A program made the position numbers and the translations under genes. Below are positions 26,068-35,906 of a stretch of DNA of 64,000 bases, one piece after another; positions within the stretch are counted from its first letter, which is position 1, and every line of letters begins with the position of its first letter. The notes beneath the pieces were generated by a model, which worked only from the letters and a program-made list of their open reading frames with translations, made no database searches and was not told the origin of the DNA. The DNA is taken from positions 372,001-436,000 of the forward strand of contig NZ_BMHI01000005.1 in NCBI RefSeq assembly GCF_014640635.1, written 5' to 3'. The stretch comes from Flexivirga endophytica. Its GTDB lineage: Bacteria; Actinomycetota; Actinomycetes; Actinomycetales; Dermatophilaceae.

Positions 26068-27383
26068 CAGTTGCCTCCGGAGTTGATCTCGGCCCACACC
26101 GAACCGTCGGGGAATTCGTAGTCGTGCAAAGCCTTTTCATGCATCTCCGAGGAGAAGCCAGCTGCTGTCGGTGCGGCATACCGCCCCTGCGACACGACGG
26201 TAGGCGTCACGAACATCTCGTGCAGATGATCGACATACTCGATCACCCGATCCTCCATCGATCCGGAAACCGCGACGAAGTCGAACATCGACAGATGCTG
26301 CACCATCTCGCAGAGTCCGACCCCACCGGCGTGCGGGCAGACCGGTTTGCCGAACTTCGCGGCCAACAGCACGATCGCGATGTTCTCGTTGACCCCGCCG
26401 ACCCGGGCCGCGTCGAGCTGCACGAAGTCGATCGCCTCGGCCTGCAGCAGCTGCTTGAAGATGACTCTGTTCTGGGCGTGCTCGCCCGTGGCCACCTTGA
26501 CCGGGTGCACGCCCTTGCGGATCCGAGCATGTCCGAGCACGTCGTCGGGGCTGGTCGGCTCCTCGATCCAGTAGGGATCGGTGGGTGCGAGAGCACGGGT
26601 CCACGCGATCGCGTCCTCGATGTCCCAACGCTGGTTGGCGTCGATAGCGATCCGGATATCGGGCCCGACGGTCTTGCGTGCCAACGTCATCCGGCGAATG
26701 TCGTCCTGCAGGTCGGCGCCGACCTTCAGCTTGATCTGCGTGAAGCCGTCCGCGACCGCCTCGGTCGCCAGGCGGGCCAGCTTCTCGTCGGAGTAACCGA
26801 GCCAGCCCGGCGTGGTCGTGTATGCCGGGTAGCCGCTCCGGAGCAGCTGCACCTCACGCTCGGCCCGCCCGGGTTCGGCGGCACGGAGGATCTCCAACGC
26901 CTCCTCGCGGGTGAGGGCATCGGACAGATAGCGGAAGTCGACGAGGTCGACCAGCTCCTCCGGGGAGAGGCGGCCGAGCAACTGCCACAGTGGCAACCCG
27001 GCACGCTTGGCGCGCAGGTCCCACAACGCGTTGAGCACTGCGGAGATGGCCATGTGCATGACGCCCTTCTCCGGTCCGAGCCAACGCAATTGGCTGTCAC
27101 CGATCAGCGCTGCGGACGTCGCACCGAGGTCCGTGAGCAACGGCTCGACCTCCTTGCCGACCAATGCGGGTTCGAGCGCGCGGATGGCCGCGACCGCGAC
27201 CTCGTTGCCGCGGCCGATGGTGAAGACGAAACCGTGCCCGGACAGGTCGTCGCCCGCATCGGTGTCGACGACCACGTATGCCGCGGAGTAGTCGGGGTCG
27301 GCGTTCATCGCGTCCGATCCGTCGAGCGACAGCGACGTGGGGAAACGCACGTCCACCGTGCGCAGCGCGGTGATCCTCGACAT
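26067..27383 (-). CDS. L-fuconate dehydratase
   Basis: A 438-residue enolase-superfamily enzyme that removes water from L-fuconate to give 2-keto-3-deoxy-L-fuconate. The sequence follows known fuconate dehydratases over its length: [20 protein letters not shown] at the N-terminus, the [17 protein letters not shown] block (about 190), KLKVG (about 220, catalytic Lys), metal-ligand regions [10 protein letters not shown] and [19 protein letters not shown] and [15 protein letters not shown] with the general acid/base His. The length and motifs make this the most secure assignment in the operon. It starts 2 bases after the hydrolase gene. Confidence 0.92.
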   Translation of the reverse strand: MSRITALRTVDVRFPTSLSLDGSDAMNADPDYSAAYVVVDTDAGDDLSGHGFVFTIGRGNEVAVAAIRALEPALVGKEVEPLLTDLGATSAALIGDSQLRWLGPEKGVMHMAISAVLNALWDLRAKRAGLPLWQLLGRLSPEELVDLVDFRYLSDALTREEALEILRAAEPGRAEREVQLLRSGYPAYTTTPGWLGYSDEKLARLATEAVADGFTQIKLKVGADLQDDIRRMTLARKTVGPDIRIAIDANQRWDIEDAIAWTRALAPTDPYWIEEPTSPDDVLGHARIRKGVHPVKVATGEHAQNRVIFKQLLQAEAIDFVQLDAARVGGVNENIAIVLLAAKFGKPVCPHAGGVGLCEMVQHLSMFDFVAVSGSMEDRVIEYVDHLHEMFVTPTVVSQGRYAAPTAAGFSSEMHEKALHDYEFPDGSVWAEINSGGN

Positions 27384-27385
27384 CG

Positions 27386-28237
27386 TCAGGCCTGCTCGAA
27401 GGTCTGTCGCATGCGTCCGAGGCCTTCGATCTCCGCCTCCACGACGTCGCCGTCGCGCAGGTAGGGCTTCGGGTCCGTCATACCGAGAGCGACACCGCTC
27501 GGTGTGCCGGTGTTGATGACATCGCCGGGGTGCAGCACCATGAACTGGCTCAGGTAGTGCACGATCGTCGGCACATCGAAGATCAGCTGGTCGGTCTTGC
27601 TGTCCTGGCGGCGAGACCCGTTGACGGACAGCCGGATCGGTGCAGCTGCCGGATCGAAGTCATCGGGCGTGACGAGCCACGGGCCGAGTGGATTGAACGC
27701 CTCGCAGCTCTTGCCCTTGTCCCACTGGCCGCCACGCTCGAGCTGGAACTCGCGCTCCGACACGTCGTGGGACACGGCGTAGCCGGCGATGTGCGCAGCC
27801 GCGTCCTGCGGGCTCGCGACGTAGCGCGCGGTGCTGCCGATGATGATCGCCAGCTCGACCTCGTAGTCGGTCTTGGTGCTGCCGCGGGGGATCGGCACGG
27901 TGTCATCGGGACCGACCACCGTCCACGGATCCTTCATGAAGATGATCGGCTCGGCTGGGATCTCGGCGCCGGTTTCGCGGGCGTGATCGCGATAGTTCAG
28001 ACCGATGCAGACGACCTTGCCGGGGCGCGCGACCGGGGGACCGATCCGCTGACCGGCGAGGTCCAGCGCCGGGAGGTCGCCGCCGGCGACAGCGGCAGCG
28101 ACACGCTCGAGCGTGCCGGGGTCGAGGGTGCGATGGTCGAGGTCCTGCACCACGGAGGAGATGTCGACGGCAGACCCGTCCGCCGCGAGTGCCGCTGGAC
28201 GTTCGGCTCCCGGGGGACCGACACGAAGCAAGCGCAT
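27386..28237 (-). CDS. FAH-family hydrolase, probable 2,4-diketo-3-deoxy-L-fuconate hydrolase
   Basis: A 283-residue fumarylacetoacetate-hydrolase-fold enzyme. The signature blocks are [14 protein letters not shown] (about 73), [11 protein letters not shown] with the metal ligands around [12 protein letters not shown] (about 123), and [11 protein letters not shown] near 240. FAH members LRA6 and FucH split 2,4-diketo-3-deoxy sugar acids to pyruvate and lactate. As the first gene of the fucose operon it completes the pathway from L-fuconate. ATG 28237 is used; a TTG nine bases upstream is in frame. Confidence 0.85.
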   Translation of the reverse strand: MRLLRVGPPGAERPAALAADGSAVDISSVVQDLDHRTLDPGTLERVAAAVAGGDLPALDLAGQRIGPPVARPGKVVCIGLNYRDHARETGAEIPAEPIIFMKDPWTVVGPDDTVPIPRGSTKTDYEVELAIIIGSTARYVASPQDAAAHIAGYAVSHDVSEREFQLERGGQWDKGKSCEAFNPLGPWLVTPDDFDPAAAPIRLSVNGSRRQDSKTDQLIFDVPTIVHYLSQFMVLHPGDVINTGTPSGVALGMTDPKPYLRDGDVVEAEIEGLGRMRQTFEQA

Positions 28238-28366
28238 GGAGACCAACTTTCACAAACATCGGAGGAATCAACAGAAATTTAGCAGGAAATCAGGTGGGAT
28301 GGACGCCGTTGGTTACAAAGAGCCGATGAATAACCGGTTGGCATGGTGTGGTGGTATGCCGGTGTG
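28238..28366. promoter_or_regulatory. Divergent promoter region, fucose operon / hydroxyacid dehydrogenase
   Basis: This 129-base gap separates the minus-strand fucose operon from a plus-strand dehydrogenase. It contains an inverted repeat GGTTA (28311-28315) with TAACC (28331-28335) and the perfect palindrome AACCGGTT (28332-28339), plus a relatively AT-rich stretch near 28260-28295. These are candidate operator sites for the FCD regulator at 22793. Site assignment is inference. Confidence 0.4.
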
Positions 28367-29389
28367 ATGGCTGGCGCTGATCGACCCTTGGTGTGCTTCG
28401 CGATGTCCGACGTGACCTACCGGACGATGTTCGACGAAGCGACCCTCGTCCGGCTCCGGGGGACCGCCACGGTGCTCACGGACGATGCCGGTGGACCGCT
28501 CCTGGTGCAGAGCTTCGACGGGGCGGTCGACCTTCGACAGGTGGAGGTGCTGGTCACCGGCTGGGGCGTCCCACGCATCGACGCCGAGGTGTTGGGCCGT
28601 CTCGATCACCTGCGCGCCATCGTGCACGCCGCCGGATCGGTCAAGGCGTTCCTGGACGCAGCGGTGTGGGACGCCGGAGTCCAGGTGTCCACCGCGGCCG
28701 ATGCCAACTCCGTCCCGGTGGCCGAATTCACCCTGGCAACAGTGGTGCTCGCGTGCAAGCGATTCTCGCGACACGTGGCGGCATACCGGGAGACAGGTGA
28801 CAAGCGATCGTTCGGCGAGGAGCGTCTGCCACACGGCACGCACGGCATCACCATCGGCGTCGTCGGTGCTTCGCGCATCGGCCGTCGGGTGATGGACCTG
28901 TTGGGTGTGCTCGATGTGTCCGTGCTCGTCAGTGATCCGTTCCTGGCCGAGGACGAGGCGCGACAGCTCGGGGCGACACTCGTCGAGTTGCCGGACCTGT
29001 TGCGGCGCAGCGACGTGGTGACGCTGCACGCCCCGGCGATCCCGGAGACACATCACCTGCTCGATGACCGCATGCTCGCGATGATGCGCGACGGCACGGT
29101 CCTGATCAACACCGCACGAGGCAGTCTGGTCGACACGGCGGCGCTCGAACCTCACGTCGCATCCGGTCGGCTCGACGCCTACCTGGATGTGACCGAACCC
29201 GAACCACTGCCGGCGGACAGCCCACTCTTCCGGATGCCGAACGTCGTTCTCACGCCACACATCGCAGGGTCGATGGGCAACGAGGTCCTGCGGATGGGCG
29301 CGACGGCGGTCGACGAGGTCGAGCGTCTGGCCCAGGGGCATCCGCTGCGCTACCCGGTCCGGGCGAGCGAGCTGACCCGCATCGCCTGA
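28367..29389 (+). CDS. D-isomer-specific 2-hydroxyacid dehydrogenase
   Basis: A 340-residue NAD(P)-dependent dehydrogenase of the phosphoglycerate/glyoxylate reductase group. The nucleotide-binding motif GVVGASRIGR (about 165) has Ala in place of one Gly. The catalytic Arg (INTARGSLVD, about 248), Glu (VTEPEPLP, about 276) and His (LTPHIAG, about 298) are in place. ATG 28367 lies 7 bases after TATGCC, a leaderless layout; ATG 28343 is also in frame. It is divergent from the fucose operon and convergent with the glyoxylate operon, so it may reduce a 2-keto acid, glyoxylate or hydroxypyruvate. Confidence 0.82.
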   Translation: MAGADRPLVCFAMSDVTYRTMFDEATLVRLRGTATVLTDDAGGPLLVQSFDGAVDLRQVEVLVTGWGVPRIDAEVLGRLDHLRAIVHAAGSVKAFLDAAVWDAGVQVSTAADANSVPVAEFTLATVVLACKRFSRHVAAYRETGDKRSFGEERLPHGTHGITIGVVGASRIGRRVMDLLGVLDVSVLVSDPFLAEDEARQLGATLVELPDLLRRSDVVTLHAPAIPETHHLLDDRMLAMMRDGTVLINTARGSLVDTAALEPHVASGRLDAYLDVTEPEPLPADSPLFRMPNVVLTPHIAGSMGNEVLRMGATAVDEVERLAQGHPLRYPVRASELTRIA

Positions 29390-29417
29390 GGTCGCCCGGA
29401 CCGGCGGCGGCCGGGAC

Positions 29418-30878
29418 TCAGTCCTCACCACGCTCGAGCAGACGCCCGGTCGGGTGCTCGTTGTCGACCACGGCACCGCGCACGAAGGTGGTGCGGACGA
29501 CACCGGAGAGGCGCTTGCCGTCATACGCGGACACGGGGTTCTTGTGCTGCAATTGCGTTGCGTCGACGACGAACTCGTCATCCGGGGCGAAGACCGCCAG
29601 ATCTGCGTCGTTCCCGAGAGCGATCCGGCCCTTGTTGCGCAAGCCGATCCGTTCGGCCGGCCGCGCGGTCATCCATTCCGACACCGTGGCCAACTCGATG
29701 CCACGTCGCCGTGCCTCCGTCCAGATTGCGGGCAGGGCGAGTTGGACCGATGCGATGCCGCCCCAAGCCGCTCCGAAGTCACCGTGCTCGAGGTCCTTCA
29801 GCTCGACGGTCGACGGTGAGTGATCGGATGCGATGTAGTCGATGGTGCCGTCCGCCAGTGCCTCCCAGAGCAATTCGCGGTTCTCTGCTTCCCGGATCGG
29901 CGGACAGCACTTGTATGCCGTACCGCCGTTCGGGACGTCTTCCGCGGTCAGCGTCAGGTAGTGCGGGCAGGTCTCGGCCGTGATGTCGACGCCGTCGGCC
30001 TTGGCGGAACGGAGCGTCGACAGGGCGTCGGACGACGACAGGTGCAGGATGTGGGTGCGGGCACCCGTGCGGCGGGCGCGCTCGGCGACCGCGGCGATCG
30101 CGAGGTTCTCAGCCTCCCGGGGACGCGACGACAGGAAGTCCGCGTAGCGGTTGCCGTGCGGGGCGACCGCGCCGTCGATCGTCGCGGCGTCCTCGGCGTG
30201 GACGATCATCAGCCCGTCGAAGCCCGCCAACGTCTCGAGATAGTCCTGCAGGGCGTCGGGGGTCAGCGGCGGGAACTCGTCCACTCCCGAATGCAGCAGG
30301 AAGCACTTGAAACCGAAGACACCCCTCTCGTGCAGCGCCCGGAGCTGTTCCTGGTTGCCGGGCACGGCGCCGCCCCAGAAGCCGACGTCGACGAACGTCT
30401 GGCCGGTGGCGACGAGGCGCTTGTAGTCCAGTGCCGGCACGGTGACCGTCGACGGGATCGAGTTGAGCGGCATGTCGATGATCGTCGTCACGCCCCCCGC
30501 GGCGGCAGCCCGCGTCGCGGTCCAGAAGCCCTCCCAGTCGGTGCGTCCGGGTTCGTTCACGTGCACGTGTGCATCGATGACGCCGGGCATCAGCACCTCG
30601 TCGTCCGCCAGGGTGACCACGTCCGGAGCCTGCAAGCCGGTGCCGAGCGTTTCGATGGCGCTGATGCGGCCGCCGGCGATGCCGATCTCCCGAGGTGCTT
30701 CACCTTCCTCGGTGAGGACGCGTGAGCCGCGGATGACGAGCTCGAGCGCCCCCGGGGTGTTTGCGGACGCCGGTGCCGCTGCGCGCGGATCACCGTGGGA
30801 TGCAATGAATTCAGCGATCTGTTGCTCGACAGCCTTCGGTTGGTTGACTGCAGCGAGCAGTGACGTGGTGTCGGTCAT
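29418..30878 (-). CDS. allB: Allantoinase
   Basis: Hydrolyses allantoin to allantoate; a 486-residue zinc amidohydrolase. Metal ligands can be placed: DAHVHVNEPG (HxH, about 102), FGFKCFL with the carboxylated Lys (about 173), IVHAED (about 209), HILHLSS (about 265), ASDHSP (about 338). An N-terminal extension of about 45 residues precedes the normal start (LVIRGSRVLTEEG) and is not usual for the family. It begins directly after the glycerate kinase stop and is the last gene of the hyi-glxR-gcl-glxK-allB operon. In many bacteria allantoin breakdown supplies glyoxylate, explaining the company. Allantoate-degrading genes are not in the window. Confidence 0.9.
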   Translation of the reverse strand: MTDTTSLLAAVNQPKAVEQQIAEFIASHGDPRAAAPASANTPGALELVIRGSRVLTEEGEAPREIGIAGGRISAIETLGTGLQAPDVVTLADDEVLMPGVIDAHVHVNEPGRTDWEGFWTATRAAAAGGVTTIIDMPLNSIPSTVTVPALDYKRLVATGQTFVDVGFWGGAVPGNQEQLRALHERGVFGFKCFLLHSGVDEFPPLTPDALQDYLETLAGFDGLMIVHAEDAATIDGAVAPHGNRYADFLSSRPREAENLAIAAVAERARRTGARTHILHLSSSDALSTLRSAKADGVDITAETCPHYLTLTAEDVPNGGTAYKCCPPIREAENRELLWEALADGTIDYIASDHSPSTVELKDLEHGDFGAAWGGIASVQLALPAIWTEARRRGIELATVSEWMTARPAERIGLRNKGRIALGNDADLAVFAPDDEFVVDATQLQHKNPVSAYDGKRLSGVVRTTFVRGAVVDNEHPTGRLLERGED

Positions 30879-32054
30879 TCAGGCCTCCTCAGGCGCGGGT
30901 TCGCTGGTGATGTCCTCACTCGGCGCGGCGGTCCTCGTCCATTGTCCGATGCGTTCGCCGATGGTGGTCAGCAGAGGTGCGGCATCGGCGATGCTGCGGT
31001 TGATGTCGGGCTCGAGCTCGGCGAGCGTCCACACCGCGTCGAAGCCGGCCGCTCGTTCCTCGTCGGGGGACAAGGAGCTGACTCCGCACACGGCGACCAC
31101 TGCGGGCACGCCCACCGCACGTGCGATTCGGGCCACGCCTACGGGGGTCTTGCCGCCCAGACTCTGCCGGTCCAGACTGCCTTCGCCGGTGATCACCAGA
31201 TCTGCACCACGCACCCGGCCGCGCAGGTCGACGAGGTCGGCGACGAGCTCCAGGCCGGTCTCCGGGCTCGCCCCGAGCACGGTGAGGGCAGCGAAGCCGA
31301 CGCCGCCGGCGGCACCGGCTCCGGGGGTCTCGATCGCATCCCGGAGGTCGTGTTCCTGCGCGACACCGAGCACGCGGGCGAAGTTCGCGAGTGCGGAGTC
31401 GAGTTGGAGCACCTGCTGCGGGTCGGCGCCCTTCTGCGGCCCGAAGGTGTGCGCGGCACCGGTGTCGCCCAGCAGCGGGTTGTCGACATCGAGCGCGACC
31501 ACGAACTCGGTCGTGCGGATCCGAACATCGAGTGCCGACAAGTCGATTCGTGCGACGTCGGCCAATGCACCGCCGCCGTCGGGGACCGGCGATCCAGCAG
31601 CGTCGAGCAGCCGCGCGCCGAGCGCTGCCATCAGGCCCGCGCCGCCGTCGGTGCAGGCGCTGCCACCCACGCCGAGCACGATGCGCGAACAGCCGGCGTC
31701 GAGGGCGGCGCGGATGAGTTCGCCGGTGCCTCGGCTTGTCGCCGTGAGCGGGAGCAGCCCGTCCGGTGGCAGCAGTGCGAGTCCCGACGCGGTCGCGAGC
31801 TCGACGACGGCGGTTCCTGCATCGATCGCGAGCGTCGCATCGACGGGGGACCCGTCCGGGCCGGTGACCCGGCGCGTCGACTCCGAGAAGCCGGCACGCA
31901 CGGCGGCGTCGAGGGTTCCGTCGCCGCCGTCGGCCATCGGCACCAGGTCGATGGTGCATGACCCGGCGGCCTGGAGACCGCCGGCGACGGCCTCGGCGAC
32001 TCCGTCGGCTGACAGTGAGCCCTTGAACTTGTCAGGGGCGATGACCACGCGCAC
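30879..32054 (-). CDS. glxK: Glycerate kinase (GlxK/GarK type)
   Basis: A 391-residue glycerate kinase that phosphorylates D-glycerate to 2- or 3-phosphoglycerate, closing the glyoxylate-to-glycolysis route. IAPDKFKGSLSA (about 5-16), MADGGDGTLDA (about 42), GVGGSACTDGGAG (about 125) and ITGEGSLDRQSLGGKTP (about 285) are the class-II glycerate kinase signature blocks. GTG 32054 has GGAG 8 bases upstream. It lies 102 bases after gcl; the next gene, allB, follows without a gap. Confidence 0.94.
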   Translation of the reverse strand: MRVVIAPDKFKGSLSADGVAEAVAGGLQAAGSCTIDLVPMADGGDGTLDAAVRAGFSESTRRVTGPDGSPVDATLAIDAGTAVVELATASGLALLPPDGLLPLTATSRGTGELIRAALDAGCSRIVLGVGGSACTDGGAGLMAALGARLLDAAGSPVPDGGGALADVARIDLSALDVRIRTTEFVVALDVDNPLLGDTGAAHTFGPQKGADPQQVLQLDSALANFARVLGVAQEHDLRDAIETPGAGAAGGVGFAALTVLGASPETGLELVADLVDLRGRVRGADLVITGEGSLDRQSLGGKTPVGVARIARAVGVPAVVAVCGVSSLSPDEERAAGFDAVWTLAELEPDINRSIADAAPLLTTIGERIGQWTRTAAPSEDITSEPAPEEA

Positions 32055-32156
32055 TCTGTACTCCGATCGTCGGTCGAGGACGGGGTTGAAGACTCGTTGT
32101 CCATCTTCGACCCACCATGGTGCTCCGGAGCGGACTTCGGCCCTACCGGCCGACCG

Positions 32157-33935
32157 TCAGCCGATCGGCAGGATGGCGGTGGGTGCGTCGGCCGCGGACT
32201 CCGCGACGGCCTCGAACTCGTTGATCGCGTCGATGCCCGCAGCTCCCATGGAGATGTTGGTGATGCGCTCCAGGATGACCTCGACGACGACAGGGACCGC
32301 GAGTTCTTGCGCCATCGCGCCGGCCTTCCGCAGTGCCGTCTCCAGGTCGGCGGGGTCGTGCACGCGAATCGCCTTGCATCCCAAGCCTTCGATGACCTTG
32401 AGATGGTCCACGCCATACCCCTCGACCTCGGGGGAGTTGATGTTCTCGAACGCCAGCGACACCTGGTAGTCCATGTCGAAGCCACGCTGCGACTGCCGGA
32501 TCAGGCCGAGATAGGAGTTGTTCACCAGCACGTGGACGTAGCCGATGTTGTGCTGCGCGCCGACAGCGAGTTCCTCGATGAGGAACTGGAAGTCGTAGTC
32601 ACCCGACAGCGCGACGACCTGGCGGTCGGGGTGCGCGGTGGCCACCCCGAGAGCGGCCGGCAGCGTCCAGCCGAGAGGTCCGGCCTGGCCGCAGTTGATC
32701 CAGCGGCGCGGGCCGAAGACGTGCAGCAGTTGGGCGCCGGCGATCTGCGACAGTCCGATCGTCGACACATAGGTCGTCTCCCGGTCGAATGCGGCGTTCA
32801 TCGCCTCGTAGACCCGCTGCGGCTTGATCGGGATGTTGTCGAAGTGCGTCTTGCGCTGCAGGGTCGCCTTGCGCTGCTGGCACTCCTTCGCCCAGACGGC
32901 GTGGTCCGGCAGCGGTCCGGCCGCCTGCAACCGTTTGGCCGCAGCGAGGAACGCGTCGAGGAAGGCGCCGGCGTCAGAGACGACCCCGTAGTCCGGCGCG
33001 AAGACCCGGCCGATCTGGGTCGGCTCGATGTCGACGTGCACGAACGTGCGGCCCTGCCGGTAAACGTCGAGCGCGCCGGTATGGCGGTTGGCCCACCGGT
33101 TGCCGACCCCGAGGACGAAGTCGGAGGCGAGCAGGGTCTCGTTGCCGTAGCGGTGTGCCGTCTGCAGGCCGACCATGCCCGCATGCAGCGGGTGGTCGTC
33201 CGGGATGACGCCCCAACCCATCAGGGTGGGAATCACCGGTATGCCGAGCAGCTCGGCGGCCTCGACCAGCTTGTCGGAGGCATCGGCGTTGATGATGCCG
33301 CCACCGGCGATGATCACCGGACGCTCCGCCGCGAGCAACAGGTCGAACACCTTGGCGATCTGTCCTGGTGTCGCCGCCGGTCGGGTGACCGGCAGCGGCT
33401 CGTAGGTGTCGATGTCGAAGTCGATCTCGGTCTGTTGCACGTCGATCGGCAGGTCGATCAGCACCGGGCCCGGCCGGCCCTCGCGCATCAGCCAGAAGGC
33501 CTTCGCGAACGTGCCGGGCACCTGGGCGGCTTCCTTGACCGTGACGGCCCATTTGGTCACCGGAGTGGCGATCGAGGCGATGTCGACGGCCTGGAAGTCC
33601 TCCTTGTCCAACTTCGCGATCGGTGCCTGCCCGGTGATCGCCAGGATGGGGATGGAGTCGGCCGATGCGGAGTAGAGCCCGGTGATCATGTCGGTGCCGG
33701 CCGGGCCGGAGGTGCCCAGGCAGACACCGATGTTGCCGGCCGCGGCGCGGGTGTAGCCCTCGGCCATGTGCGAGGCGGCTTCCACATGGCGGGCCAGCAC
33801 GTGCTGCATGCCGCCGTGACGTCGCATCGCCGCGTAGAACGGGTTGATGGCAGCTCCCGGCAGACCGAATGTCTGTGTGGCGCCTTCCTTTTCGAGGATC
33901 AGGACGGCGGCGTCGACCGCTTGCATGCGTGTCAT
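32157..33935 (-). CDS. gcl: Glyoxylate carboligase (tartronate-semialdehyde synthase)
   Basis: A 592-residue ThDP- and FAD-dependent enzyme that joins two glyoxylates to tartronate semialdehyde with loss of CO2. [17 protein letters not shown] (about 47) shows the Val that replaces the usual catalytic Glu of ThDP enzymes and is diagnostic for Gcl. The ThDP-binding motif [19 protein letters not shown]... (position about 445-470) is present. Length and whole-sequence pattern match E. coli Gcl. ATG 33935 overlaps the glxR stop (ATGA). Confidence 0.96.
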   Translation of the reverse strand: MTRMQAVDAAVLILEKEGATQTFGLPGAAINPFYAAMRRHGGMQHVLARHVEAASHMAEGYTRAAAGNIGVCLGTSGPAGTDMITGLYSASADSIPILAITGQAPIAKLDKEDFQAVDIASIATPVTKWAVTVKEAAQVPGTFAKAFWLMREGRPGPVLIDLPIDVQQTEIDFDIDTYEPLPVTRPAATPGQIAKVFDLLLAAERPVIIAGGGIINADASDKLVEAAELLGIPVIPTLMGWGVIPDDHPLHAGMVGLQTAHRYGNETLLASDFVLGVGNRWANRHTGALDVYRQGRTFVHVDIEPTQIGRVFAPDYGVVSDAGAFLDAFLAAAKRLQAAGPLPDHAVWAKECQQRKATLQRKTHFDNIPIKPQRVYEAMNAAFDRETTYVSTIGLSQIAGAQLLHVFGPRRWINCGQAGPLGWTLPAALGVATAHPDRQVVALSGDYDFQFLIEELAVGAQHNIGYVHVLVNNSYLGLIRQSQRGFDMDYQVSLAFENINSPEVEGYGVDHLKVIEGLGCKAIRVHDPADLETALRKAGAMAQELAVPVVVEVILERITNISMGAAGIDAINEFEAVAESAADAPTAILPIG

Positions 33936-34852
33936 TTCGCCTCTCCTTCGTTCTTCGTGCTGCGGCCGGACAGTTGCTCGACGAGGAGCAACAGTGCGGA
34001 GTGGTCGAGGCCGCCATGGCCGAGGTTGCGCAGGTCCTGCACGAGCTGCGCGGTCTGCGCGCCGAGCGGTATGGCGACACCTGCCGCACGGGCAGAATCG
34101 AGCACGATGCCCATGTCCTTGTGGTGCAGGTCGATCCGGAAGCCGGGCTGGAACTCGCGCTTGATCATCGAGGCCGCCTTGCGGTCCAGGATGCGGTTGC
34201 CCGCGAGACCGCCGGCCAGGACCTCCACGGCCGCGGTCGTGTCGACGTCATACGCCTCGAGAAAGACGAGTGCTTCGGCGACAAGTTCGATGGTGCCCGC
34301 GACGATCAGTTGGTTGGCGGCCTTGACGGTCTGTCCCGATCCGCTCGGCCCGACGTGAACCACCGTCTTGCCAACGGTTTCGAGGATCGGGCGGATCGCC
34401 TCGAGGTCGCCCGCATCGCCACCGACCATGATCGACAGCGTGCCCTCCACGGCTCCCGCCTCGCCACCGGAGACCGGTGCGTCCAGCGCCTTCAGGCCTG
34501 CCGCGGCCGCCTCGGCGGCGACCTCGCGGGCGATGTCCGGGCGGATGGTCGAGCAGTCGATCCAGGTCGCACCCGCCTTGGCGGACGCGATCAGTCCGGC
34601 CTCGTCACCCTCGCCGCGTGCGAGGGCTGCGACGTCGGGGGAGTCGGGGACCATCGTGATGATGACGTCGGCATCCCGCACCGCGTCAGCGACCGACGTG
34701 GCACCCTTGCCACCGGCCGCGACCAGCTTGTCGATGGCGTCCTGACTGCGGTTGTAGCCGGTGACCTGGTAGCCCGACTGCACGAGGTTGGCGGCCATCG
34801 GGGCACCCATGATGCCCAATCCGATGACGGCGACCGATGTGGTGTTGCTCAT
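33932..34852 (-). CDS. glxR: 2-hydroxy-3-oxopropionate (tartronate semialdehyde) reductase
   Basis: A 306-residue NAD(P)H-dependent reductase of the beta-hydroxyacid dehydrogenase family; it turns tartronate semialdehyde into D-glycerate. [15 protein letters not shown] (about 9) is the Rossmann motif; [22 protein letters not shown] (about 120) is the substrate-binding block; and GQTVKAANQ (about 168) holds the catalytic Lys. ATG 34852 has AAGGAG 8 bases upstream. It lies between hyi and gcl in the operon. Confidence 0.94.
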   Translation of the reverse strand: MSNTTSVAVIGLGIMGAPMAANLVQSGYQVTGYNRSQDAIDKLVAAGGKGATSVADAVRDADVIITMVPDSPDVAALARGEGDEAGLIASAKAGATWIDCSTIRPDIAREVAAEAAAAGLKALDAPVSGGEAGAVEGTLSIMVGGDAGDLEAIRPILETVGKTVVHVGPSGSGQTVKAANQLIVAGTIELVAEALVFLEAYDVDTTAAVEVLAGGLAGNRILDRKAASMIKREFQPGFRIDLHHKDMGIVLDSARAAGVAIPLGAQTAQLVQDLRNLGHGGLDHSALLLLVEQLSGRSTKNEGEAK

Positions 34853-34889
34853 GACTTGGCTCCTTGAAAACGTATGGCGAACAGGGGAT

Positions 34890-35669
34890 TCAGCGCTGCA
34901 GCCAGGCGAACGGGTTGCCGTCGCCGGCGAGGTACTCCAGGCCGATCGGCCCGTCGTAGCCACCGCGCTGCGCGGCGGCGATCCACTCGTCGAGTGGCAG
35001 CTCTCCGGTGCCCGGGGCGCCGCGGCCGGGGGAGTCGGCGATCTGGATGTGCCCGAAGTCCGCCGCGTGGCCGGCGATGACCTGCGCGACGTCGTCGCCG
35101 TTGACCGCGAGGTGATAGAAGTCCGCGAGCAGCTTGACGTTGCCCACGTCGACCGAGTCGATGACGGCGAGCGCGTCGGCGGCCTTCTTGAGCGGGTAGG
35201 AGTCCGCGCCGGAGACCGGCTCGAGCAGGACCGTGCCGCCGATGGCGTCGACGGCCTTGGCGGCATACGTCAGGTTGTCGCGTGCGGCCTCGGCCTCCGC
35301 CTCGGTGTCACGAGACGGGTCGTGCAGTCCGTAGAGCGCGTTGAAGTGCCGGCAGCCCAAGCGCTTACCGATGTCGACGACGAGCTCGACGTTGGCGTGG
35401 AACTCGTCGCGGCGCTCGGGGTTGCTGACGATGCCGCGCTCGCCGGCCGGCATGTCGCCCGCGAAGAAGTTCAACCCGGTCAGCTGGACACCGGCGTCCT
35501 GGACGGCACCGACGAAGGCGTCGACCTCCCCGCCGGACGGCGTTGCGGTCTGGGGCCAGGGCCACCAGAACTCGACTGCATCGAAGCCGGCCTCGCGGGC
35601 GGCGGCCGGCCGCTCCAGCAGCGGACGGTCGGTCAGCAGGATCGAGGCGTTCACGGTATGGCGGGTCAT
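34890..35669 (-). CDS. hyi: Hydroxypyruvate isomerase
   Basis: A 259-residue TIM-barrel enzyme that interconverts hydroxypyruvate and tartronate semialdehyde. The sequence shows FDAVEFWWPWP (about 29), LNFFAGDMPAGERG (about 65), CRHFNALYG (about 105), LLEPVSGADSYPL (about 147), LLADFYHLAVNGDD (about 177) and GHIQIADSPGRGAPGTGEL (about 205), where Glu, Asp, His and Glu form the metal site of the Hyi/xylose-isomerase-like family. ATG 35669 is preferred; ATG 35696 lacks a ribosome binding site. It is the first gene of the glyoxylate operon. Confidence 0.93.
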   Translation of the reverse strand: MTRHTVNASILLTDRPLLERPAAAREAGFDAVEFWWPWPQTATPSGGEVDAFVGAVQDAGVQLTGLNFFAGDMPAGERGIVSNPERRDEFHANVELVVDIGKRLGCRHFNALYGLHDPSRDTEAEAEAARDNLTYAAKAVDAIGGTVLLEPVSGADSYPLKKAADALAVIDSVDVGNVKLLADFYHLAVNGDDVAQVIAGHAADFGHIQIADSPGRGAPGTGELPLDEWIAAAQRGGYDGPIGLEYLAGDGNPFAWLQR

Positions 35670-35906
35670 GCCGGCGACCTTTCCAAGAAGTTTCATGATG
35701 CGGAATAACAATATCGAATAGTGAAAGTGTGCCAAGATGAATCGCGTTCCGTCAAGGGGCATCGGTCGGCACCGTCCGGCGGCGTCCGCATTGCGTCGCA
35801 TCCGCCCCGTGCGGTGGGCATGCGGCATACTGCGACGAAATTCGGGCGGCAGTCGCGCCCCGCACTGGCACGATTTCTGATGAACGACACAAGATCGGAG
35901 AGCTAC

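Noticed and set aside
26124-27464. Plus-strand frame of 446 codons antisense to fuconate dehydratase
   Set aside because: Low-complexity shadow; the dehydratase is strongly supported.
32097-34358. Plus-strand open frame of 753 codons antisense to gcl and glxR
   Set aside because: The minus-strand products are unmistakable enzymes; the antisense product is Arg/Gly/His-rich without homology.
33932-35266. Longer glxR frame beginning at 35266
   Set aside because: It would overlap hyi; ATG 34852 with AAGGAG gives a canonical N-terminus.
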